Assembly: GCA_019636275.1 (NCBI GenBank)
Contig: JAHBXY010000001.1
Span: 62,001 to 126,000, forward strand
Length of the DNA: 64,000 nt
Source: Planctomycetota bacterium
GTDB lineage: Bacteria; Planctomycetota; J058
Direction of reading: 5' to 3'
This document shows, piece after piece, positions 35,887 through 43,731 of the stretch. The notes below the pieces were generated by a model. The model ran no database searches. It was not told the origin of the DNA and worked only from the letters and a program-made list of their open reading frames with translations. Position 1 is the first letter of the stretch. Every line of letters begins with the position of its first letter. The position numbers and the translations under genes are program-made.

Positions 35887-36399
35887 ATGAGCGGCGAGCA
35901 GCCCTGGATCCACGACGTCCTCGAGCGCTGGGAGGGGCCGCTCCTCCGCTACACGCGCTCGATCACGGGCGACCTGGAGACCGCGCGCGACGTGGTGCAG
36001 GACGCGTTCCTGCGCCTGTGCGCGCAGCCGCGGGAGCGGGTCGAAGCCCGCGTCGCGGAGTGGCTGTTCACCGTGTGCCGCCACCGGGCCCTCGACCTCC
36101 GGCGGAAGGAGGGACGGATGACCGAGCTCCCACCCGCGACGCTGGCCGCAGCCGCCAGCGCCGAGCCCGCGCCGACGGCCGTGGCCGAGGGACGCGACCT
36201 CCTGGCGCTCGTCGACGGCCTGCCACCCGGGCAGGCCGAGGTCGTGCGCCTGAGGTTCCAGGAGGGCCTCTCCTACAAGGAGATCGCCGCCGTGACCGGC
36301 CACTCCGTGGGCAACGTGGGCTTCCTGCTGCACACGGCGCTCAAGGGGCTGCGCGCGCGCGCGCAGGCGACCGAGCAGGTGGAGGGGTGCGCGCCATGA
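35887..36399 (+). CDS. ECF-type RNA polymerase sigma factor
   Basis: A 170-residue sigma-70-family protein. Region 2: WEGPLLRYTRSITGDLETARDVVQDAFLRLC with the typical VQDAFLRL core-binding helix, then LFTVCRHRALDLRRKEGRM. Region 4: LDGLPPGQAEVVRLRFQEGLSYKEIAAVTGHSVGNVGFLLHTALKGLR, a helix-turn-helix for the -35 element. There is no region 1 or 3, as in ECF sigmas. The ATG at 35887 is chosen because upstream in-frame residues are Pro/Arg-rich and unlike the family. It overlaps the following VWA gene by ATGA, so the two are probably translated together and act as sigma and regulator. Confidence 0.93.
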   Translation: MSGEQPWIHDVLERWEGPLLRYTRSITGDLETARDVVQDAFLRLCAQPRERVEARVAEWLFTVCRHRALDLRRKEGRMTELPPATLAAAASAEPAPTAVAEGRDLLALVDGLPPGQAEVVRLRFQEGLSYKEIAAVTGHSVGNVGFLLHTALKGLRARAQATEQVEGCAP

Positions 36400-38384
36400 T
36401 CGACCACGACGACCCGCGGCTGACCGCCTACGCGCTGGGCGAGCTGGCGCCGACCGAGCGCGCCGCCTTCGAGGCGCTCCTGAACTACGACCCCGCCGCC
36501 CGGGCGGAGGTCGAGGCGATCCGCGACCTCGGCGCCGCGCTCGCCGGCCGGCTGGCCACGGTCGAGCGGCCGCGCCTGTCGGAGGTGCAGCGCGGACGGG
36601 TGGCGCGGGCCGCCGCGGCGAGCGGGGCGTCGCGCTCGCCAGGACGGCTCGCGTGGGTCGCCGCCCTCGTCGCCGTCCTCGGGGCGAGCTCGATCCATCA
36701 GCGGTTCCGGAGCGGGCTCGAGGGCGCCTTCGACGCCGGCACCGACGAGATCGAGACGCGCATCACGAGCAAGATCGGCGGCGACGAGCGGCCGCGGGAA
36801 CGCTACGTCCCGACGTTCCTCACCGAGGAAGAGAAGACCGCCCGCCTCCTCGTTCATGGACGTCCAGACGACGAGGTGCGCCTCGATCACTTCACGACGA
36901 TCGCCGACCCCAGAAGCCAGCGGATCCGGGAGCTCCTCGATGTGGAGTTCTCCGGCGAGAGCCGGGACCAAGGACTTCGCCGCAACGATCCGTCGTTCGT
37001 GCGCCTGAACGCGCTGACGGGACCGCCGACGCCTCGCGGCGAGCACGCCCGCGCGAACGACAACACCTTCGTGCCGGCGGCCGACCAGCCGCTGTCGACC
37101 TTCGCCATCGACGTGGACACGGCCTCCTACTCGCTCGTGCGCCGCCATCTCCGGCGCCAGGGCGCGCTCCCGCCGCCGGACGTCGTCCGCATCGAGGAGC
37201 TGCTGAACGCCTTCGTCTACGACCTGGCGCCGCCGACGGGCGAACACCCGTTCGCGGCGCACGTCGAGGCGGCGGGCTGCCCCTGGGCGCCGGGACGCCG
37301 GCTCGTGCGCGTGGCGCTCAAGGGGCGCGACGTCGACCTGGACCGCCGACCCCGGGCGAACCTGGTGTTCCTGATCGACGTGTCGGGCTCCATGGCGCCC
37401 GCGGACCGGCTGCCGCTCGTGAAGCAGGCGCTGGCGCTGCTCGTGGCCCAGCTCCGCCCCGACGACCGCGTGGCGATCGTGGTCTACGCCGGGGCGTCGG
37501 GCCTCGTGCTCGACTCGACGCCGCTCTCGCGCCGGGCCGAGGTGTTGGCCGCCCTCGAGCGGCTCGAGGCGGGCGGCTCGACCAACGGCGGGGCCGGGAT
37601 CCAGCTCGCGTACGACGTGGCCGCGCGGCACTTCGTCGAGGGCGGCGTGAACCGCGTCGTCCTGTGCAGCGACGGCGACTGGAACGTGGGCGTCCAGCGC
37701 CCCGCCGACCTCGAGGCGCTGATCGCCGAGAAGGCGCGCGGCAACGTGTTCCTCACCGTCCTGGGCTTCGGGATGGGCGGCTACCGCGACGCGACGCTCG
37801 AGCGGCTCGCGGATCGGGGCAACGGCCACTACGCCTACGTCGACACCCTGGCCGAGGCGCGGCGGGTCCTCGTCGACCAGCTGCAGGGGACGCTGGTGAC
37901 GATCGCCAAGGACGTGAAGGTCCAGGTGGCGTTCGACCCGGCGCGCGTGACGGCCTGGCGGCTGATCGGCTACGAGAACCGCCTCCTGGCCGCGCGCGAC
38001 TTCGACGACGACCGCAAGGACGCGGGCGAGCTCGGGGCCGGTCACGCGGTGACGGCGCTCTACGAGGTCGAGCCGGCGCCCGGCGCGGCGCCGGGCCCGC
38101 TCCTCACCCTGCGCCTGCGCTACAAGGAGCCCGAGGGCCAGGCGAGCCGGCTGCTCGAGGCGGCCTTCGCCGACGACGGCCGCGCGTTTGACCGGGCCTC
38201 GGCGGACCTGCGCTTCGCGGCCGCGGTCGCGGCATTCGGCATGGTGCTGCGCGAGTCGCCGCACCGCGGCGCGAGCACGCTGGCGCTCGTCGAGGACCTG
38301 GCCGGCGGCGCGCTCGGCCGCGACCCGCACGGCCAGCGCTCGGAGTTCCTCGACCTGGTGCGGCTCGCGCGTCGCGGGCAGTAG
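36396..38384 (+). CDS. anti-sigma-like/von Willebrand factor A membrane protein (YfbK-like)
   Basis: A 662-residue protein. The N-terminus (HDDPRLTAYALGELAPTERAAFEALLNYDPAARAEVEAI) has the fold of planctomycete anti-sigma domains but lacks the zinc HxxxCxxC motif. One membrane helix follows (RLAWVAALVAVLGASSI). The exterior part begins with a YfbK-type region (STFAIDVDTASYSLVRRHL...RIEELLNAF), then the VWA domain with a complete MIDAS: FLIDVSGSM, the Thr of GGSTNGGAGIQ and the Asp of LCSDGDWNVG. A C-terminal DUF3520-like segment follows (LVTIAKDVKVQVAFDP...LIGYENRLLAARDFDDD). It starts inside the sigma factor stop, implying that it may hold the sigma factor at the membrane (inference). Array C begins 4 bases after its stop. 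Confidence 0.88.
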   Translation: MIDHDDPRLTAYALGELAPTERAAFEALLNYDPAARAEVEAIRDLGAALAGRLATVERPRLSEVQRGRVARAAAASGASRSPGRLAWVAALVAVLGASSIHQRFRSGLEGAFDAGTDEIETRITSKIGGDERPRERYVPTFLTEEEKTARLLVHGRPDDEVRLDHFTTIADPRSQRIRELLDVEFSGESRDQGLRRNDPSFVRLNALTGPPTPRGEHARANDNTFVPAADQPLSTFAIDVDTASYSLVRRHLRRQGALPPPDVVRIEELLNAFVYDLAPPTGEHPFAAHVEAAGCPWAPGRRLVRVALKGRDVDLDRRPRANLVFLIDVSGSMAPADRLPLVKQALALLVAQLRPDDRVAIVVYAGASGLVLDSTPLSRRAEVLAALERLEAGGSTNGGAGIQLAYDVAARHFVEGGVNRVVLCSDGDWNVGVQRPADLEALIAEKARGNVFLTVLGFGMGGYRDATLERLADRGNGHYAYVDTLAEARRVLVDQLQGTLVTIAKDVKVQVAFDPARVTAWRLIGYENRLLAARDFDDDRKDAGELGAGHAVTALYEVEPAPGAAPGPLLTLRLRYKEPEGQASRLLEAAFADDGRAFDRASADLRFAAAVAAFGMVLRESPHRGASTLALVEDLAGGALGRDPHGQRSEFLDLVRLARRGQ

Positions 38385-38388
38385 GTCG

Positions 38389-39432
38389 TCCGGAAGCACA
38401 GCGACCCCGCCTGGGTGAGGCGGGGTCGCGCGCGGAAGGAAGGGAGGAAGGGAGTCTCGATTGAGCTCTCGCGCGGCCGCCGTCTGGTGCTCCTTGGCTC
38501 GGGTTCGTGGCTGCTGCGCGTCGCTCGACGGGGAACCTCCAGTGCGAGGCGAGTGCCAGGCGCAAGTCACGCGAGTTCGTCGATCCCGGCGCGCGTGTCA
38601 CCCGGAACTGGAAGACGGTCGCGAGACGCTGCGACGAGGGTCCGACCAGGCCGTCCGGAAGCACTGCGACCCCGCCTGGTGAGGCGGGGTCGCGCGCGGA
38701 AGGAAGGGAGGAAGGGAGTCTCGTTTGAGCTCTCGCGCGGCGGCCGGTGGGTGCTCCTTGGCTCGGGTTCGTGGCTGCTGCGCGTCGCTCGACGGGGAAC
38801 CTCCAGTGCGAGGCGCGTGCCGGTTGGAAGTCGCGCGAGTTCGTCGAGGCCCGGCGCGCGTGTCACCGGAACTGGAAGAGGGTCGCGAGACGCTGCGACG
38901 AGGGTCCGACCAGGCCGTCCGGAAGCACGACGACCCCGCCTGGGTGAGGCGGGGTCGCGCGCGGAAGGAAGGAGGAAGGGAGTCTCGTTTGAGCTCTCGC
39001 GCGGCTGCCGGTGGGGGTGCTCCTTGGCTCGGGTTCGTGGCTGCTGCGCGTCGCTCGACGGGGAACCGACAGTGCGAGGCGCGTGCCCGGCGCAAGTCGC
39101 GCGCGTTCGTCGAGGGCGTGCGCGCGTGTCACCCGGAACTTGAAGAGGGTCGCGAGACGCTGCGACGAGGGCTCCGCCTGGTCCTCCGGAAGCACGACGA
39201 CCCCGCCTGGGTGAGGCGGGGTCGCGCGCGGAAGGAAGGAGGAAGGGAGTCTCGTTTGAGCTCTCGCGCGGCCGCCGTCTGGTGCTCCTTGGCTCGGGTT
39301 CGTGGCTGCTGCGCGTCGCTCGACGGGGGCCCGTAGTGCGAGGCGCGTGCCGATCACAAGTCGAGCAAGGCCGGAGAGCGTGTCACCCGGAACTGGAAGA
39401 GGAGCGCACGGTGCGAGACGGTCGGCCACCCG
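38389..39432. repeat. tandem repeat array C, four ~265-bp units
   Basis: Units start at about 38389, 38654, 38918 and 39185 (periods 265, 264, 267). It fills the whole space between the VWA gene (stop at 38384) and the convergent RING/TPR gene (stop at 39441). The second unit has a 4-base loop (GGTG). The third shares private variants with unit 4 of array A (GCTGCCGGTGGGGGTG and AACCGACAG), and units 1 and 4 share GGCCGCCGTCTGGTG. The last unit decays after GGAACTGGAAGAGG. Confidence 0.95.
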
Positions 39433-39440
39433 GCCGAGAG

Positions 39441-41189
39441 CTAACGAGCGGCTCCGCGCGGAGCCGACCGCACCATGGCCCAGTCCCGCACGAGCGACCC
39501 GTCGTCGGTCAGCGCGAGCAGGGCCCCCCGGTGCTCGGCCGCGCGCGCGGCGTCGCCCTGCACCTCCGCGGCGACCGCCAGGAGGCCGTGCGCCAGGCGC
39601 AGCCGACGACGCACCGAGCGCTCGCCCCAGGGCCCGGCGCGCGCCGCGTCGAGGAGCGGCCCGGCCGGCGCCTGGCCGAGGAGCACGCGCGCCAGGTCGG
39701 CCTCGAAGCCCTCCAGGCGATCGACGTTGGCCTCTTCGCCCAGCGCCGTGAGCCACAGCCGCGGCAGCGGCCACGCAGGCGCGCGGCCGAGGGCCACGTG
39801 CAGGTCGCGGCAGCCGTCCACGACCTCGCCCGCGAGCGCGCGGTGGACGCCGCGCGCGAGGTGCGCGCCGACCTCGCCATCAGCGCGGTCGACGGCCAGG
39901 TCGAGGTCGGCCAGACCGCCGGCCAGGTCGCCCGCGAGGACGCGCAGGCGCCCGCGGACCTCGCGCGGCCACACGGCGAGAGGCGCCGCGCGGACGGCGC
40001 GCTCGGCGGCCTCGAGCGCGCGGGCCAGGTCGCCCTGGCAGCGGCGGACGCGCGCCCGGAGGGTCCAGGCCTCGGCGCTCTCGTCGCCCGTGAGGGCGGC
40101 CAGCGCGTCGGGCCACGCCTCGCGCGCCGCGTGGGCCAGGGCGCGGACGTGCGAGCCAGCAACAGGACCCTCGCGGTCAGGCTCGAGAACGGCGCGGAGG
40201 TGCAGGTCGGCCTCGAGCCCCTCGCCGCGCGCCTCGTGCGCGAGCGCCACCGCCAGGCGCACGGCCGGGTCGTGCGTGGCCTGGGCGAGGGCCGCGGGCG
40301 TGACCTGGTGTCGGGACGGCTCGAGCCAGCCGTCGGCGAGGTCGAGCTGCACGGGGAGGTCGTCGCCGGGCGCGAGCTCGGGGACCCAGGCGGCCAGCTC
40401 GACGCGCGGGCTCGACCGCGGAAGAGCCGTGAGCGACAGGACCGCGAAGACGGCGAGCCCCAGGCTCACGTAGAGCGCCTCGGGTGCGGGCCCCAGCGCG
40501 GCCACGAGGGCCGCGAGCAGCCCCAGGCCGACGCGCCACGCGAGCGCCCAGCGGCCCGGAGCCCGCGGCGCGCTCGGCGGCGCGACCCCTCGAGCGGCGG
40601 CCGGCGGCGCGACCCTCGTCGGTGCCGGAGGGTCCTCCGCGGCGACCAGCCGGGACCAGGGGACCGTGAAGAAGAGCCCGACCAGGCCCACGGCCAGGAC
40701 GCCCACGCCGAGGGCGGAGAGGAGCGGGAGGTCGGGGCGGGGGAGCAGGACGAGGACGAGGCCCAGCCCGCACAGGAGCAGCGAAGGAGCCCCCTCCGTC
40801 GCCACGGTCTGGAGCTCTCGCCGGAGCTCCCAGCCGAAGGCCAGGCCGATCAGGCCCAGCGCGCCGAGGACGAACGCCGCCCAGCCCGCGTCGGAGACCG
40901 CGCCTGACCCCTGGAGCCCGCAGGCGAGGCCGGCGAGGGCCACGAGCGCGGCGGTCCCCAGCGGCCGGGCGAGCGGGAGCGCAGGCCGTCCAACAGGCGG
41001 AGACGGCCCGCGTGCCCGCACGACCACGCGCACCGGCGCCTTGCGGCAGGCCAGCGTCGGGCAGCCGCCGTGGGTCGCGAGGCACTCGGCGTGCACGACG
41101 GTGCGGCAGCCCGCGCACGTCCGCGCGTCGGCGCCCGCCGGGGCGTGGCAGTAGGCGCAGCGGACCTGCGAGGTCGGGCGGGGCTCCAC
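39441..41189 (-). CDS. RING-like zinc module, multi-helix membrane region and TPR-like domain
   Basis: A 582-residue protein. The N-terminus has the same zinc module as 29214-29810: CAYCHAPAGADARTCAGC, VVHAECLATHGGCPTLAC. Several membrane helices follow over residues ~75-290 (AALVALAGLACGL, AAFVLGALGLIGLAFG, LLLCGLGLVLVLL, LSALGVGVLAVGLVGLFF, VGLGLLAALVAALG, LYVSLGLAVFAVLSL). The C-terminal ~280 residues are Ala-rich helical repeats of TPR type (AWTLRARVRRCQGDLARALEAAERAVRAAPLA, LRVLAGDLAGGLADLDLAVDRA). Start GTG at 41189, 35 bases from a divergent glycosyltransferase. Probably a membrane scaffold; no enzymatic motif. Its stop lies about 8 bases from the end of array C. Confidence 0.75.
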   Translation of the reverse strand: MEPRPTSQVRCAYCHAPAGADARTCAGCRTVVHAECLATHGGCPTLACRKAPVRVVVRARGPSPPVGRPALPLARPLGTAALVALAGLACGLQGSGAVSDAGWAAFVLGALGLIGLAFGWELRRELQTVATEGAPSLLLCGLGLVLVLLPRPDLPLLSALGVGVLAVGLVGLFFTVPWSRLVAAEDPPAPTRVAPPAAARGVAPPSAPRAPGRWALAWRVGLGLLAALVAALGPAPEALYVSLGLAVFAVLSLTALPRSSPRVELAAWVPELAPGDDLPVQLDLADGWLEPSRHQVTPAALAQATHDPAVRLAVALAHEARGEGLEADLHLRAVLEPDREGPVAGSHVRALAHAAREAWPDALAALTGDESAEAWTLRARVRRCQGDLARALEAAERAVRAAPLAVWPREVRGRLRVLAGDLAGGLADLDLAVDRADGEVGAHLARGVHRALAGEVVDGCRDLHVALGRAPAWPLPRLWLTALGEEANVDRLEGFEADLARVLLGQAPAGPLLDAARAGPWGERSVRRRLRLAHGLLAVAAEVQGDAARAAEHRGALLALTDDGSLVRDWAMVRSAPRGAAR

Positions 41190-41224
41190 ACGGGCGAGCG
41201 TAGTCCTGGCTACGATCGATCGCC

Positions 41225-42214
41225 ATGCCCCAGGTGAGCGTGATCACCCCCTGCTACGCCGCCGAGCGCACGCTGCCGGCGACGCTCGCCTGCGTCCTCG
41301 GCCAGCGCACGGCGCGCGCGCTCGAGGTGATCGTCGTCGACGACGGCTCGCCCGACGGCTCGCTCGAGGTCGCCCGCGCCTGGGCCGCGCGCGACGAGCG
41401 CGTGCGCGTGATCGGCAAGGCCAACGGCGGCGAGGCCAGCGCGCTCAACGTCGGCTGGCGCGAGGCGCGGGGCGACTACGTGGCGATCGTCGAGGCCGAC
41501 GTCGAGCCGTCGCCCGACTGGCTGGAGATCTGCCTGGGCGTCCTCGAGCGCGAGCCCGACGCGTGGGGCGCGGGCGGCTACCTCGAGACGCCGCGGGAGG
41601 ACCCGTGGATCGCGCGCCTGGCCGGCTACGAGGTCGAGCACAAGCTGGCGACGGCGCCGCGGGACGCGCGGCACCTGACCTCGGCCAACGTCGTCTACCG
41701 GCGCGCGGCCTTCGACCTCGCCGGCCCGTTCGACGAGCGCCTGGTCAACGCCAGCCTCGACTCGGTGTTCAACGCGCGCCTCGTGCGCGCGGGCAAGCGC
41801 CTCGTCCACGAGCCCAGGGCGCGCGCGCGGCACCACTACAAGACCACGCTCCTGGGCTTCCTGCGCCGCCACTGGGCCTACGCGCGCTACCGCGTGCACA
41901 ACGACGCGCTCGACCTCTACCCGGCCGACCGCGCCCTCGCCGCCCACGTGGCGCTCGCCGCCCTGGGCGCCATGGCCCTGGCGCTGACCCCGCTCTTCTG
42001 GCTCCTGCCGCCGCCCTTCGCCGCGCTCGTCCTCGCCGGCCCGGCGCTGCTGGCGCTCGCGGCCCTGCTCCAGGTGCCGCGCGCCGTGCGCTTCGCCCTG
42101 GAGCGCCGCGACCCGGCGGCCCTGCTCCTGCCGCCGGTGCTCGTCGTGCGCAACGCCGTCGGCGCCGTCGGCTACGGCGTGGGCGCCGTGCGGAAGGCGC
42201 TGGGCGGGATCTGA
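41225..42214 (+). CDS. family 2 glycosyltransferase
   Basis: A 329-residue GT-A enzyme. The nucleotide-sugar fold is clear: VSVITPCYAAERTLPATLACV, EVIVVDDGSPDGSLEVA (first Asp pair), NGGEASALNVGWREARGDYVAIVEADVEPS, where EAD takes the place of the metal-binding DxD, and TSANVVYRRAAFDLAGPFDERL. After HHYKTTLLGFLRRHWAYARYR it ends with two or three hydrophobic helices (LAAHVALAALGAMALALTPLFWLL, AALVLAGPALLALAALL), so it is membrane-attached. Acceptor unknown; such enzymes act on cell-surface polysaccharide or lipid precursors. The 3' end overlaps the convergent phosphoesterase by 43 bases. Confidence 0.9.
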   Translation: MPQVSVITPCYAAERTLPATLACVLGQRTARALEVIVVDDGSPDGSLEVARAWAARDERVRVIGKANGGEASALNVGWREARGDYVAIVEADVEPSPDWLEICLGVLEREPDAWGAGGYLETPREDPWIARLAGYEVEHKLATAPRDARHLTSANVVYRRAAFDLAGPFDERLVNASLDSVFNARLVRAGKRLVHEPRARARHHYKTTLLGFLRRHWAYARYRVHNDALDLYPADRALAAHVALAALGAMALALTPLFWLLPPPFAALVLAGPALLALAALLQVPRAVRFALERRDPAALLLPPVLVVRNAVGAVGYGVGAVRKALGGI

Positions 42215-43014
42215 TCCCGCTGCAGCACGACCACCCGCGCGTCGACCTTGAGCACCTGTACGCCGCCCGCGAGCTCGACCAGCGGCGCGGGCCACCACGT
42301 GTGCCCGCACACGACGAGCGGCGGGCGGGGGACGCCCGCGCCCACGAGGGCGCCGCGCACGTCGGGGTTGCCGCGCAGGTGAGCGCCGTCGGGCCCGGCC
42401 GCGTCCGGGCCCTCGTGGAGGACCAGGACGTCGACATCCTCGAGCAGCAGCGCCTCGACCTTGCCCAGGAACGTGGCCGCGTCCTGCCGGTTGAGGCGGT
42501 CGGGGTTGCCGACGATCCCGGCGACCCCGCCGACGCGCAGGCCGTCGAGGGCGTGCGCCTCGCCGTCGAGCACGTGGACGCCGACGCGGTCCCGGGGGGC
42601 GAGCACGTCGTGGTTGCCGAGGACCCCGGCGACCCAGCGGAAGCGCCCGGCGAAGGCCGCCCAGACCGCCGCGACGTCGCCCGCGCCGCCGCGGCGCTTC
42701 AGGTCGGGCACCGTGTAGAGGTCGCCCGCCAGGAGGACACCGGTCCGCTCGGGCCGCGGCAGGTCGCCCCGCTCGGCGAGGCCGACCAGCCGCTCGGCGA
42801 GCGCCTCGCCGGCCAGGCGCGGCGGGTAGGGACCCACCGGGACCTCGAGCGCCTGGAGGTCGGCCGCGGCGACGATCGCGTCGAGGCCCTCGGGGAGCCG
42901 GTCGACCGCGGCCCGGTGCACCGGGTAGCTGATCGCCTCGATCCGCCCGCGCCCGGCCGCGTTGAGGACCGGCAGGGCGTCGAAGGGGGTCGGGTCGACG
43001 GCCAGGATGCGCAC
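42172..43014 (-). CDS. calcineurin-like metallophosphoesterase
   Basis: A 280-residue protein with the metallophosphoesterase motif series: ILAVDPTP at the start, VLLAGDLYTVPDLK (GD motif), VAGVLGNHDVL (GNHD), VLVLHEGPD and VVCGHTWWPAPLV (GHxxxxP-like ending). The first DxH motif is replaced by DPTP, so metal site 1 may be altered or the enzyme may belong to a divergent branch. No signal peptide. Substrate unknown. GTG start at 43014. It converges on and slightly overlaps the glycosyltransferase gene. Confidence 0.85.
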   Translation of the reverse strand: MRILAVDPTPFDALPVLNAAGRGRIEAISYPVHRAAVDRLPEGLDAIVAAADLQALEVPVGPYPPRLAGEALAERLVGLAERGDLPRPERTGVLLAGDLYTVPDLKRRGGAGDVAAVWAAFAGRFRWVAGVLGNHDVLAPRDRVGVHVLDGEAHALDGLRVGGVAGIVGNPDRLNRQDAATFLGKVEALLLEDVDVLVLHEGPDAAGPDGAHLRGNPDVRGALVGAGVPRPPLVVCGHTWWPAPLVELAGGVQVLKVDARVVVLQRDQIPPSAFRTAPTP

Positions 43015-43103
43015 GGCTCAGCCCTCCCCGCCAGGGTGGAACGGGTGGCCGGTGACGGGTCGAGGCGCTCGCGCTGTCATCCATCCGTGCTTGAAGGTGC
43101 CTG

Positions 43104-43618
43104 ATGATGAACCTCGCGACCGAGCCCTACCTGCAGCAGGTCGACGCCTGGCCCCGGGCGGGGCGCCACATCCTGGCGCAGTTCGACGAGCAGTCCGTCG
43201 TCGTCTACCAGGCCTATCGCCCGTCGATCGGCCGCGCGGCGGCCGTGGACGGTCGCCTCGGTGGCGGCGGCTTCAGCCTCGGTCGCATGAGCTGGATCAA
43301 GCCCAACTTCCTGTGGATGGCCTACCGCTCGGGCTGGGGCACCAAGCCGGACCAGGAGGTACCAACGCTGCGTGATGCGCTCGCGAGGGGCGGGCGATTG
43401 GAGATGTCCCGGGCTGGCGTGAGCTGTCCCGCTCCGCCCGTCCCCATCGCTCGCTTGGGCCGGTCGGCGTGAGGTCGCGGACTGGAACGGCTGGCTCCCG
43501 CGGGACGCGGTGAGTCGTGGCCCAGTTCGTGACCCCGCGCGAGCGCGTCTACCCGCTGGCCGACCGCGCCGCGGCTCGCCGCCTCGGACTCGACGATCCG
43601 CCGACTCCGGGAAGTTGA
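43104..43618 (+). pseudogene. DUF4291 gene interrupted by a short repeat element
   Basis: The first ~86 residues are a well-preserved DUF4291 N-terminus: WPRAGRHILAQFDEQSVVVYQ, AYRPSIG, RMSWIKPNFLWMAYRSGWGTKPDQEV. Homology stops at about 43361. A repeat element occupies 43369-43466. At 43517-43618, in another frame, the family C-terminus reappears: VAQFVTPRERVYPLADRAAARRLGLDD, then TGA. Some 75 central residues are missing relative to the usual ~190-200. The gene is therefore disrupted by insertion plus deletion. DUF4291 function is unknown. Confidence 0.85.
43369..43466 (+). repeat. ~98-bp dispersed element, copy 1
   Basis: Begins TGCGTGATGCGCTCGCGAGG and contains CCGCTCCGCCCGTCCCCATC near its end. 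The first 30 and a 29-base stretch near the end are identical to copy 2 at 57519-57617; the middle is diverged but alignable. The two ends are imperfect inverted repeats of each other (GCGAGGGGCGGGCG versus GCGATGGGGACGGGCGG on the other strand). It lies inside the broken DUF4291 gene. No target-site duplication is evident. Confidence 0.8.
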
Positions 43619-43731
43619 AAAGCGTGTGAACGACACCTGCCGGCCGACCGTTTGGCACGCAAGCACTTGCGCCGATCCAAGGCGATGGCTCGGCCGTTGC
43701 AGGTGGGTCGCCCGGAAGAGGCGAGCGGCGG

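Noticed and set aside
32901..39432. The 265-bp arrays as a CRISPR
   Set aside because: Units are head-to-tail with no unique spacers, far longer than CRISPR repeats, and no cas gene is present.
43650..43680. Possible sigma-54 promoter (TTGGCAC...TTGC) before the gene at 43732
   Set aside because: The spacing between TGGCAC and TTGC is 8 bases rather than the required 5, so the GG-GC distance is wrong.
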